Below, one piece after another: positions 8,946-20,906 of a DNA stretch of 64,000 bases. The notes beneath the pieces were generated by a model that was not told the origin of the DNA, did not search any database, and worked only from the letters and a program-made list of their open reading frames with translations. Each line of letters begins with the position of its first letter. The first letter of the stretch is position 1. The stretch is from the NCBI GenBank assembly GCA_963781215.1, contig CAWAFE010000027.1, positions 62,001 to 126,000 of the forward strand. Reading direction: 5' to 3'. This DNA comes from AP-15 sp963781215. Its GTDB lineage: Bacteria; Pseudomonadota; Alphaproteobacteria; ATCC43930; CGMCC-115725. Made by a program: the position numbers and the translations under genes.

Positions 8946-9016
8946 CTCTCGCGGATGATCTGGCAGCCGCGATAAGGTCGCCCTCGAAGCGGAGCTGCGG
9001 GATCGTCGGCAGGGAT
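8946..9016 (-). pseudogene. Glutaredoxin gene scrap
   Basis: The minus strand reads LPTIPQL, a degenerate GDLI, then after one frame change GCQIIRE. This parallels WPTIPQLYVKGEFVGGCDIIRE of the intact monothiol glutaredoxin at 12029-12361. About 25 codons are recognisable, without start, stop or active site. It lies just beyond the 3' end of ppc in the same orientation as the intact gene on the other side of ppc. Confidence 0.6.
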
Positions 9017-9069
9017 TGGCCGGCGTGACCGCAGCATTCGCAGGCCCGTCGCCAAACCGACCTCTTCGC

Positions 9070-11842
9070 CTACCCGCTATTGCGCAAGCCGGCGGCGATG
9101 CCGTTGATCGTCAGGTGGATGCCGGTGACGACGTCCTCGTCCGAGTCGCCGGCGCGGTAGCGTCGCAACAGCTCGATCTGCATGTGATTGAGCGGGTCCA
9201 GATAAGGAAACCGGTTGCGGATCGAGCGCGCCAGGAGCGGGTTGCTTTCGAGCAGGCCTTCCTGCCTCATGATCGTCAGCAGGGCGCCGACGACGCCTTC
9301 CCATTCCGAGCGCAAACGGGAGAAGATCCGCTCGCGCAACCCGGTGTCCGAGACCAGCTCGGCATAGCGCGAAGCGATCGCGATGTCGCTCTTCGCCAGC
9401 ACCATGTCCATGTTGGACAGCAGCATTCGGAAGAACGGCCAGTCGCGATACATCGCCTGCAACGTCGCCATGCCGTCATTGCGCCGTTCGGCGAGCCAGG
9501 CTTTGACAGCACTGCCGAAACCGTACCAGGCCGGCAGCATCAGCCGGCATTGCGCCCAGCTGAAGACCCAAGGGATTGCGCGCAGATCCTCGATGCCAGT
9601 CGAAGCCTTCCGCGACGATGGGCGGCTGCCGATATTCAGGTTGGCAATCTCACCGATCACTGTCGATTCGAGAAAGAAGCGCTCGAAACCGTCGGTCTCG
9701 TAAACGAGGTTGCGATAGGCGCGATAGGCCTCGGCGGAAAGATATTCCATCGCCGCCAGATATTCAGGAGGCGGCGCGGCCTGCTCGGGTTGTAATAGGC
9801 TTGCTTCGAGCGTTGCTGCGGCAAGGATTTCGAGATTGCGTCGGCCCAATTCCGGGTTCGAATATTTGCTGGCGATAACCTCGCCCTGTTCGGTGATGCG
9901 GATAGCGCCGCGCACAGCGCCGGCGGGCTGGGCCAGGATCGCCTGATAGCTCGGGCCGCCGCCGCGGCCGACCGAGCCGCCGCGGCCATGGAACAGGCGC
10001 AGTCCGACGCCGTGGCGCTGGAATACGTCGACGAGCGCGATCTCCGCCTTGTAAAGCTCCCATCCCGAGGTCAGGAACCCGCCATCCTTGTTGCTGTCGG
10101 AATAACCGAGCATGACCTCCTGCACTCGGTCGCGCCTTTCCAATAAACGGGCGTAATCGTCAATGCCGAGGAGTTCGTCCATGACCTTGCCGCAATGGCG
10201 CAGATCCTCGATGGTCTCGAATAATGGCACGATATCGACGGCCAATGAGCTGTCGCCGGGCCGCAGTAGCCCAGCCTCCTTCAGCAATATCGCGGTTTCC
10301 AGGATGTCGGAGACGCCGGTGGTCTTGGAAATCACGTAATGAGGCACCGATTGCGGTCCATAACGTCGGTGCGCTTCGGCTGTCGCGCGTAGGATTGCCA
10401 GTTCGCTGGCGGTTTCGGGGGAATATTCGAAAAACGGCGAGGCCAGGGGACGCGCCGTGCCCAATTCGTTCAGCAGCAGCCGGATGCGCTCGGGCTCGCC
10501 GAGCGCGGCGTAGCTGAGGCCAGGCTGGACAAGGCCGAGCATCTCCCCCACCACCCGCTCGTGCACGTCGGAGTTCTGGCGCAAATCCAAGGCCGCCAGA
10601 TGAAAGCCGAAGAGACCGACGGCGCGCCGCAGATCGCGCAGCCGACCCTGGGCCAGCATCGCGGAACCGTTGGCAACGAGCGAACCCTCGATGATCGAGA
10701 GGTCTGCCAGCAATTCACCGCTGTCGCGGTAAGGCGGCGCGTCACCCACCGTCTGTTGCGGAGCGTCGTCATCGTCCAGCATCCGCGCTGTCGCCGCCAA
10801 GCGAGCATAGACGCCGGCGATTGCACGGCGATAGGGTTCGTCCTGGCGGTGGACAGAGCGGTCGGGCGAGCGCGCGGCGAGGGCCTGGAGCGCATTCGAA
10901 ACGCCGACCAGCCGGGCGTCCAGGGAAAGCTCCCCGCCAAGCTTGTGCAATTCCCCAAAGTAATGACCGAGCGCGCGGCTGCTTTGCGCCTGGAGAGCGG
11001 CGCGCAATATCTTCCTCGGTCACGAACGGGTTGCCGTCGCGATCGCCGCCAATCCAACTGCCCATGCGCAAGAACGAAGGCAGGCCTCCGGCGAGGGTTA
11101 TGCCGTCGGCGGCGAGCTCCTCCTCGAGGTCGGCGTAAAACCGCGGCAGCTCCGACAGGAAGGTATAGTCGTAATAGGAAAGGCCATTGGCGATCTCGTC
11201 GATCACGCGAAGCCGGGTCCGGCGCAACGGGCTCGTCTGCCACAAGGTCAGCACCGCCCGACGCAGCGCCGCTTCGTTCGCTCGGAGCTGCGCCGGAGTG
11301 AGCGAAAGCCGGTCGCGCTCGGCCAAAAGCTCGGCGACCTCCATCTCGCGGTCGATCGTGCTCTTGCGCCGAACCTCGGTCGGATGTGCGGTAAGCACCG
11401 GCACCACCATGGCGTCGGCAAAGAAATCGCACAGCCGCTGGGATGGGATGCCGGCTTCCCGGATCCGCCACAGCGCATAGGCCATTGTCCCCTCACGCGG
11501 CGCCGCGGGGGTCGTGCTCAGCGCATGGACACGGCTGCGACGGATATGGTGCTGGTCCTCGGCGATGTTGGCGAGATGCGAGAAAAAGCCGAAGGCACGA
11601 ATGATCTGCAGCGCCTCTTTTGGCGGCAGATTGTTCAGCGTCCTTTCGAGCTGGTGGCGTGCGGTGACGTCTTCGTCACGCCGGAACCGTACCGAGTTCT
11701 GCCGGATAAACTCGACGGTATCGAAGACCTCCGCTCCGCCCTGATCGCGCACCGTATCGCCGAGGATGCGGCCGAGGAGCCGGATGTCCTCCCGCAGCGG
11801 GAGATCTTTGCCGTTGTCTTCATCTGCATTGGCGGTTGTCAT
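9070..11842 (-). CDS. ppc: Phosphoenolpyruvate carboxylase (one frameshift in this sequence)
   Basis: Anaplerotic enzyme converting PEP and bicarbonate to oxaloacetate. Two overlapping frames make one 920-residue-class protein. The N-terminal frame (11842 to about 11005) carries the catalytic VLTAHPTEVRRKS and GSWIGGDRDGNPFVT. The C-terminal frame (about 11005 to 9070) carries FHGRGGSVGRGGGPSYQAI, the GYSDSNKDGGF segment and the conserved C-terminus (GIAAGLRNSG). The frames join at DIAR/RAALQAQ near 11000-11010, where one extra base (or two missing) shifts +1; the total span is 3n+1. Both halves are otherwise intact, so I favour a sequence error over a pseudogene. ATG 11842 follows directly after a stop-rich region. 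Confidence 0.9.
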
Positions 11843-12028
11843 CGGTCAGCCTCCGACGCCACTCCCGGGCGGTGGCTACCGGATCGCTATGCAGAAACCG
11901 TGCCTTGCCGAACGCGGACGAGTACGCCCCAGGCCCATCCGCGAGCCTGACTTACCTCGCCGAGGAATTGCGACCGAAACGGCCGTCGGCCCCTCGCCGG
12001 GATGCGGCGGGAGCCCCGCAAGACCCGC

Positions 12029-12361
12029 CTACGCGCGGACGGGGACCCCTTTTTGCTCGAGCACCTGCTGCAATTCGCCGGTTTCGAACATCTCGCGGAT
12101 GATGTCGCAGCCGCCGACGAACTCGCCCTTAACGTAAAGCTGAGGGATCGTCGGCCAGCTCGAAAATTCCTTGATTCCCTGGCGGATGCCAGGATCGGAG
12201 AGCACGTCCACGCCTTTGAACTTGACCCCGAGATGGCTAAGGATCTGCACCACCGCCGCCGAGAAGCCGCATTGCGGGAAGACCGGCGAGCCCTTCATGT
12301 AGAGCACGACCGGAGTGTCGGCGACCTCTTGGCGAATGCGCTCTTGAACCGTGCTGTCCAT
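12029..12361 (-). CDS. grxD: Monothiol glutaredoxin, Grx4 family
   Basis: A 110-residue Grx4-type monothiol glutaredoxin that binds and delivers Fe-S clusters with BolA as partner. The CGFS active site is present (PQCGFSAAVVQIL), with the preceding VVLYMKGSP strand, the WPTIPQLYVKGEFVGG cis-proline and glutathione-binding region and the GGCDIIREM helix. Length is standard. It lies 45 bases after the bolA gene, the usual alphaproteobacterial pairing, and at the end of the purSQL transcript. Confidence 0.96.
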   Translation of the reverse strand: MDSTVQERIRQEVADTPVVLYMKGSPVFPQCGFSAAVVQILSHLGVKFKGVDVLSDPGIRQGIKEFSSWPTIPQLYVKGEFVGGCDIIREMFETGELQQVLEQKGVPVRA

Positions 12362-12406
12362 TCTCTTGTTCCTCGTGTTCGGGGGGCTGTGGAGGTAAAG
12401 CCCCAG

Positions 12407-12643
12407 CTAATCCTCGGGGGCGCCGGTCTGCAAGGCCAGCGCGTGCAGCTCGTTGCCCATCCGGCCGCGCAATGCCTGGTACACCATCTGGTGCTGCTGC
12501 ACCCGGCTCTTGCCGCGAAAGGCGCCGGAGACGACATGCGCCGCGTAATGATCGCCGTCGCCGCGCAGATCCTCGATCGAGATCACCGCGTCCGGCAGGC
12601 TCTCCTTGATCAGCTGCTCGATCGTCGCCGCGTCCATAGCCAT
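12407..12643 (-). CDS. bolA: BolA family protein
   Basis: A 78-residue BolA/IbaG-type protein, the usual partner of Grx4 in [2Fe-2S] trafficking. Recognisable features are the N-terminal helix with IEQLIKESLPDA, the VISIEDLRGDGDHYAAHVVS strand pair, and FRGKSRVQQHQMVYQAL with the conserved RVxxHQ(M)VY signature and candidate cluster ligand histidines. The GNELHALALQT end matches the family C-terminus. It is separated by 16 bases from purL and precedes grxD. Confidence 0.95.
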   Translation of the reverse strand: MAMDAATIEQLIKESLPDAVISIEDLRGDGDHYAAHVVSGAFRGKSRVQQHQMVYQALRGRMGNELHALALQTGAPED

Positions 12644-12659
12644 CGCCCGACACCCCTCG

Positions 12660-14868
<2,209 letters not shown>

Positions 14869-14890
14869 GGGCGCGCGGCGTTACACGAAA

Positions 14891-15052
14891 TCCCCCTCTC
14901 CCCCCGCCGGCCGGGGGAAGAGGGTCGGGGTGAGGGGGGCCGGGCCGAATGCGAAGATTTCGACGATCGCGGATGACCTGGGATGGGCTCGGAGGATGCG
15001 GCGGCCACCCCCCTCACCCTGCCCTCTCCCCCTGAATTCGGGGGGAGAGGGA
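14891..15052. repeat. Inverted pair of palindromic C/G-run repeats between purQ and purL
   Basis: Two roughly 47-base arms face each other, 14891-14939 and 15008-15052, separated by 68 bases. The second arm, reverse-complemented, matches the first closely (CCCTCTCCCCC, GGGGGAGAGGG, GGTGAGGGGG blocks). Each arm is also a palindrome on its own (CCCTCTCCCC with GGGGAGAGGG). This is the structure of a REP doublet or small non-autonomous element. It occupies almost the whole 212-base gap in an otherwise tight pur operon. Confidence 0.8.
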
Positions 15053-15080
15053 TTGTGTATCGCGTTCTTGATTACAGGAC

Positions 15081-15770
<690 letters not shown>

Positions 15771-15777
15771 CCGACCC

Positions 15778-16026
15778 TCAGCCGAGCTCGATCGCGTAAT
15801 CCTCGATCACCGGATTGGCGAGCAGCGCCTTGCACATCGCCGCGACCTGGTCGCGCGCGCGGGCCGCATCGGTCTCGACGAGATCGAGCTCGATCAATTT
15901 GCCCTGGCGCACCTCGCCGACCCCGGCAAAGCCGAGCCCGGCCAGCGCGTTGCCGATCGCCTTCCCCTGCGGGTCGAGCACCCCGGGCTTCAAGGTGACA
16001 TGGACGCGCGCCTTCATCTCGATCAC
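15778..16026 (-). CDS. purS: Phosphoribosylformylglycinamidine synthase subunit PurS
   Basis: The small structural subunit (82 residues) that bridges PurL and PurQ. The pattern KARVHVTLKPGVLDPQGKAI, then AGLGFAGVGEVRQGKLIELD and a C-terminal CKALLANPVIEDYAIEL is diagnostic of PurS. It is the first gene of the purSQL-bolA-grxD block as seen here; purC is often upstream in relatives but is absent from this window. Confidence 0.95.
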   Translation of the reverse strand: MIEMKARVHVTLKPGVLDPQGKAIGNALAGLGFAGVGEVRQGKLIELDLVETDAARARDQVAAMCKALLANPVIEDYAIELG

Positions 16027-16125
16027 CGATCACCGGTTGTTCGACCTTCGATATAGCGAGCCGGATCAAAGCGGACAACGACGCCGCTTCCGGCTGATTT
16101 AACGCTGGGCCAAGACCGCCGGCGT

Positions 16126-17085
16126 TTACTCGACGTGGACGCCGGCCTCCTTGGCGACGCGGATCCATTTGGGGATCTCCTCATGGATCAGCGAGGCGAG
16201 GATCGCTGGCGAGCCGCCGACCGGTTCGCCGCCGATCGCGGCAAACCGCGCTGCCACCTCGGGCGCATGAACGATGCGGTCGAATTCGGCGCTGAGGCGC
16301 TTGATGATCGCCTGCGGGGTGCCGGCCGGGGCCAACGCCCCGTACCATGCGACCGCGGTAAAGCCCGGAAGGGTGTCGGCAATCGTCGGCAGCTCGGGCG
16401 CCGCGGGGGCGCGATGCCCGCCGGTGACCGCGAGCCCGCGCAGCTTGCCGTTCTGGATCATCGGGATCGCGCTGATCAGCGGCGCCAGCATCATCTCCAC
16501 CTGGTTCGCGGCGACCGCGTCGAGCGCCGGCGCGCCGCCGGCAAAGGGAACCCCGACGATGTCGGTGCCGGTGGTGATCTTGAACAATTCGAAGGCGAGC
16601 TGGCTCGGGCCGCCGATGCCGCCCGCCGCATAGCGCAACTTGCCTGGATGATCCTTGGCGTATTCGATCAGCTCCTCGACGAACTCGACCGGGAGGGCCG
16701 GGCTGACCACCAGCACATATTGCGCCGCCACCAAGAGCGAGATCGGGGCGAACGCCTTTTCGGTGTCGTAGGGCAGCTTGGCGTAGGTGCCGGGGTGCAT
16801 CGCCAGCGTGCTGGGCGCGATCAAGAGCGTGTAGCCGTCCGGCTCCGCCTTGGCCACCATGCCGGTGCCGGTGATGCCGTCCTGGCCGCCGACATTGTCG
16901 ACGACGACCTTTTGGCCGAGTCGCTCGGCGAGCTTCGGGGCGACGATGCGCGCCACGACATCGACCGGGCCGTCCGCCGGAAACGGGACGACGATGCGGA
17001 TCGGCCGGTCGGGGTAGCCTGCGACCGCCGTTCCGCCAAATCCGAGCACGATCAGCATCAGGCAGAGCCGGATCGACGCTCTCAT
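16126..17085 (-). CDS. Bug-family tripartite tricarboxylate transporter binding protein
   Basis: A 319-residue periplasmic solute receptor of the TctC/Bug family. The start at 17085 is set by a GGAGGAGAAAG ribosome-binding site; the longer frame adds 32 non-conserved residues. The signal peptide (MRASIRLCLMLIVLGFGGTAVA) is followed by the family N-terminus YPDRPIRIVVPFPADGPVDVVAR, the VDNVGGQDGITGT loop, and KAEPDGYTLLIAPSTLAMHP. The usual TctA/TctB membrane genes are not adjacent, which is common for the expanded Bug family. The ligand is probably a carboxylate but cannot be assigned. Confidence 0.92.
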   Translation of the reverse strand: MRASIRLCLMLIVLGFGGTAVAGYPDRPIRIVVPFPADGPVDVVARIVAPKLAERLGQKVVVDNVGGQDGITGTGMVAKAEPDGYTLLIAPSTLAMHPGTYAKLPYDTEKAFAPISLLVAAQYVLVVSPALPVEFVEELIEYAKDHPGKLRYAAGGIGGPSQLAFELFKITTGTDIVGVPFAGGAPALDAVAANQVEMMLAPLISAIPMIQNGKLRGLAVTGGHRAPAAPELPTIADTLPGFTAVAWYGALAPAGTPQAIIKRLSAEFDRIVHAPEVAARFAAIGGEPVGGSPAILASLIHEEIPKWIRVAKEAGVHVE

Positions 17086-17259
17086 GATCTTTCTCCTCCG
17101 GCCGACGAACGACCCCGGCCAATCTCGCGCCGGGCCGGCGCCGGCGCAACCATTGGGATCGCAAGGCTCGGCGCCGACCACGGCGAAGATCGCTTCGAGC
17201 GTCGCGCGGGCTTAATCTTCCCGCGGATGAGCCATCGATCACGAGAGACCTGACCGACC

Positions 17260-18774
17260 ATGCCAGCCGAAATCGGTGCCGCTGCCGGCGACCCGCTCGT
17301 TCTCGCCCTTGGCTTGTTCGCCATTGGCGGGCTCCTGTCGCATTTCCTGTTTCGGCATCACCCGCTCGGACGGGCGATCGTGCGGGTGGTCTTTCTGGTG
17401 GTCCTCACCGGGGCGCTGCTCCGCGCCGGCGTGGTCCCCTACCAAAAGCTCGCACCGACCGGCATGCCGCTCCGCGACGCGGCGCACGGCGTCTTGAAGA
17501 TCGCCTGGTGGCTGTGGGCGGCCTGGTTCCTGGTCGCCGTCCTGCGCGCCTTCGTCATCACCGAGCATCGGCCGCGCGAGGCAAAACTGGTCCAGGACCT
17601 GCTCGCCGGGGTCATCTATCTGGCTGCGGTCTTTGCCGTCATCGCCTATGTCTTCGACCTCCCGGTGCAGGGCCTGCTCGCGACCTCGGGCGCCATCGCG
17701 ATCATCCTGGGCCTGGCGCTGCAGAGCACGCTGAGCGACGTATTCTCGGGCATCGTGCTCAATTTCAGCCGGCCCTTTCGACCGGGCGACTGGATCAATC
17801 TCGACGGCGGCACCGACGGTCGCGTCATCGAGATGAACTGGCGCGCGACCCACGTGCTGACGGCGCGGCGCGATCTGGCGATCGTGCCGAACAGCACCAT
17901 CGCCAAGTCGAAGATCGTCAATGCCAGCTCACCCTCCGGCATTCACGGCATGACCGTCACCGTGCAGCTCGCCGCCGGGACCCCACCCGCGGCCGGAGCG
18001 GAGACGCTGGGCCATGCCGTGCTGAATTGTGCGCTGATCCTTGACGCACCCGCCCCGACGATTGTCGTCAAATCGATCAATGCAGCCTCAATCGAGTTCG
18101 ATGTGTCGTTCTTTGTCGAAGAGCTGGCCCAGGCCAGCCGGGCGCAGAACGAGCTGTTCGATCTGATCTACCGGCACCTGGCCGCGAGCGGCATCGGCCT
18201 TGCCTCGCCATTGAACCAGCCCTATCAGCCCGTGCCAGAAAAGGGGTCGCCAGCGGCGGCGACAGCGCCGGAAAGGCTGATGGAGCTGGTCGCGATCTTC
18301 TCGACCTTGACGCCGGCCGAGCGCAAGGCGATCGCCGACAAGGTGGAGCAGAAATCCTACGACCGCGACGACGTGCTGGTCGAGCCCGGGACGACGCTGC
18401 AATCGCTGTTCATCGTCGGCAACGGGGTATTGTCGCTGACCCATGACACCACAGAGGGCGACATCGAACTGATGCGGCTGGGGCCGGGCGACCATTTTGG
18501 CGAGATCGGGCTTTTGACCGGCGCCGCGGCCGAGGGAAGGATTACCGCGCTGATGCCGTCGACAGTTTACGAGGTGACCAAGGCCGATCTGGCGCCGATC
18601 CTGGAGGCGCGGCCGGAAGTCGCCCACGAGCTGTGCCGTGCGCTGGCCCGGCGGCAGGCGGCGGGCCGCCTGATCGCCTCGGCCGAACTCAACCGCACGG
18701 TGCCGGCCAACCGGGTGAGCGCGTGGTTCTCGGAGCGGATCCACCGGCTCTTCGATCTCGCCGGCGCCGAATGA
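17260..18774 (+). CDS. MscS-type mechanosensitive channel with C-terminal cyclic nucleotide-binding domain
   Basis: An inner-membrane channel of 504 residues. Four hydrophobic segments lie in residues 10-165. The last is the glycine/alanine-rich pore helix (GAIAIILGLALQSTLSDVFSGIVL), then the MscS beta domain (FSRPFRPGDWINL, VIEMNWRATHVLT, IVPNSTIAKSKI). From about residue 345 a cNMP-binding/CRP-like fold follows (FSTLTPAERKAIADKVE, then the phosphate cassette region GDHFGEIGLLTGAAAEGR). This matches the bCNG/MscS-cNMP architecture, where cyclic nucleotide may modulate gating. It stands alone, with no cyclase nearby. Confidence 0.92.
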   Translation: MPAEIGAAAGDPLVLALGLFAIGGLLSHFLFRHHPLGRAIVRVVFLVVLTGALLRAGVVPYQKLAPTGMPLRDAAHGVLKIAWWLWAAWFLVAVLRAFVITEHRPREAKLVQDLLAGVIYLAAVFAVIAYVFDLPVQGLLATSGAIAIILGLALQSTLSDVFSGIVLNFSRPFRPGDWINLDGGTDGRVIEMNWRATHVLTARRDLAIVPNSTIAKSKIVNASSPSGIHGMTVTVQLAAGTPPAAGAETLGHAVLNCALILDAPAPTIVVKSINAASIEFDVSFFVEELAQASRAQNELFDLIYRHLAASGIGLASPLNQPYQPVPEKGSPAAATAPERLMELVAIFSTLTPAERKAIADKVEQKSYDRDDVLVEPGTTLQSLFIVGNGVLSLTHDTTEGDIELMRLGPGDHFGEIGLLTGAAAEGRITALMPSTVYEVTKADLAPILEARPEVAHELCRALARRQAAGRLIASAELNRTVPANRVSAWFSERIHRLFDLAGAE

Positions 18775-19037
18775 GAGAGCCGTCCCAGCGCCTTCGGGCC
18801 CTACCGGTCCGGTTTCAATCATAAAATCGCCGTGCTCGCGTGCCACGCTGACCCTTGAACAACGCCTGCCGGGGCCCCGTTTCAACCTGAGAGAGAGCAT
18901 TTGCTGCTGATCTACTGCAGAAGCAACAACGGGCAAAATTCCGGTCAACCCAAGGATGCCGTCGTCTCCTGTGGAACGGCGGGGACGAGCCGTGCTATTG
19001 CCTTCTCCGCAGCCAATCGATGCGAAGGGTGCCGGCG

Positions 19038-20827
19038 ATGATCAGCGATCCCATCGAGTTCGAGCTGTTCAAAAATTCGCTCTTCTCGATCGCCGACGAG
19101 ATGGCGCTGACGATCTTCCGCACGACGTATTCGGGCGTGTTGAAGGACAACATGGACTACTCGACCGCGATCTTCGACGGGTCGGGAAACCTGGCGGCGC
19201 AGGGGCTGACCCTGCCGGGGCATCTCGGCTCGATGCCGACGGCGATGGCGGCGGTCAGGGAGGCGTTCGCAGGGAACATCGACGACGGCGATTTCTTCAT
19301 CCTGAACGACCCGTTCCAGGGCGGCATGCATTTGCCGGATATCTTCGTGTTCAAGCCGATCTTTTGCGATGGCGCGCTGCTCGCCTATGCCGCGACCGTT
19401 TGCCATCACACCGATGTCGGCGGCCGGGTGCCGGGATCGAACGCGTCCGATTCGACCGAGATCTACCAGGAAGGGCTTCGCATCCCGCCCTTGAAGCTGT
19501 TCGACCGCGGCGTGCGCAACGACACGCTTTACGCGCTGATCGAGCGCAATGTGCGGGTGCCGGTCAAGGTGTTCGGCGATCTGCGCGCCCAGCTCGCCGC
19601 CTGCCATATCGCCGAGCGCTCGCTGATCGAGCTGGCCCGGCATTACGGCACCGCCGACGTCGGGCATTACATGACCGAGCTGATCGACTACTCGGAGCGG
19701 ATGACGCGCGCTGCGATCCGCGATTTGCCGGACGGGGTTTCAGCTTTCTCGACCACATCGACGACGACGGCATCGATGTCGGACGGCCGATCCCGCTGAA
19801 GGTGACGATCACCAAATCCGGCGACCACATTCTGGTCGACTGGGCGGGATCCTCGCCACAGGTCAAGGGGGCCATCAACAACACCCTGTCCTTCACAAAA
19901 TCGGCGAGCTATTGCGCGATCCGCTCGATATTGCCGGCCGATATCCCGAACAATGACGGCGTCTTCCGCGCGATCGAGGTTACGGCACCACCGGGCACCA
20001 TCGCCAACGGCGTCCTGCCGGCGGCCTGCGCCGCGCGCGGCCTGACAGGCTTTCGCATGGTCGACTGCATGTTCGGCGCGCTGGCGCAGATGCTGCCCGA
20101 TCGGGTCTTCGCCTCTTCCGACGGCGGCAACACCGGCATCTCGATCGGCGGCTGGGATGGCGAGCGGCGGCCCTTCATCTATGTCGACTTCACCTGCTGC
20201 GCTTGGGGCGGGCGGCCCTATGCCGACGGCCTCGACGGCAACTCCAACATTTATGCCAACATGGCCTCGCAATCGATCGAGGTGACCGAGACCGAGCAGC
20301 CGCTGCAGATCACCGCCTACGAGTTCATCCCCGACGCGATGGGGCCGGGCAGGTTCCGCGGCGGCGCGCCGTTCCGGCGGGATTACCGCTTTCTGGCCGA
20401 GGAGGGCATCCTGCAGGTGCGCTCCGACCGGCGCGATTTTCGCCCTTACGGGCTCTATGGCGGCAGCCCCGGCAAGCCGTCGATGAACTACCTGAACCCG
20501 GATACGGAGAACCGCCCGCTGCCCTCGAAGCTGACGATGACGATCCGCCGCGGCGACGTGTTCCGGCACGAGGTGGCCGGCGCCGGCGGCTGGGGCGACC
20601 CGCTGGAGCGCGACCCGGCGATGGTGCTGCGCGACGTGCGGAACGAATTGGTGTCGGTGGCCGCGGCGCGCGAGGATTACGGCGTGGTCCTGTCGGGAGC
20701 GCCGCTCGCGGTTGACGAGGCAGCGACCCGGGCCTCGCGCCAACGGCTCGGGTGCGAACGTAACTGGCCGCAAACCCCGGCGATCAGCTGGGAGCCGTCG
20801 CCGGGGATCGCGATGGCGGCGGAATAG
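19038..20827 (+). CDS. hyuB: Hydantoinase B/oxoprolinase family protein (one frameshift)
   Basis: The beta-type subunit of an ATP-dependent hydantoinase/5-oxoprolinase/acetophenone carboxylase-type complex, about 596 residues when repaired. ATG 19038 has a GAAGGG site and gives the family start MISDPIEFELFKNSLFSIADEM; ATG 19020 is in the same frame. The first frame includes GDFFILNDPFQGGMHLPDI and CHHTDVGGRVPGS. Near 19735 (GACGGGGTTTCAGC) one base is missing, and the second frame continues SFLDHIDDDGID, WAGSSPQVKGAINNT and GGGNTGISIGGWDG-like segments to 20827. The indel is next to a T run. The hyuA partner follows 80 bases later. Confidence 0.88.
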
Positions 20828-20906
20828 GGATGGCAGAGGCTGCCCTCGCCCACCCGCCCGAGCGCAGCAAGGCGGGCGAGGGCGGCGAGCGACGGGTCTT
20901 TACTGG

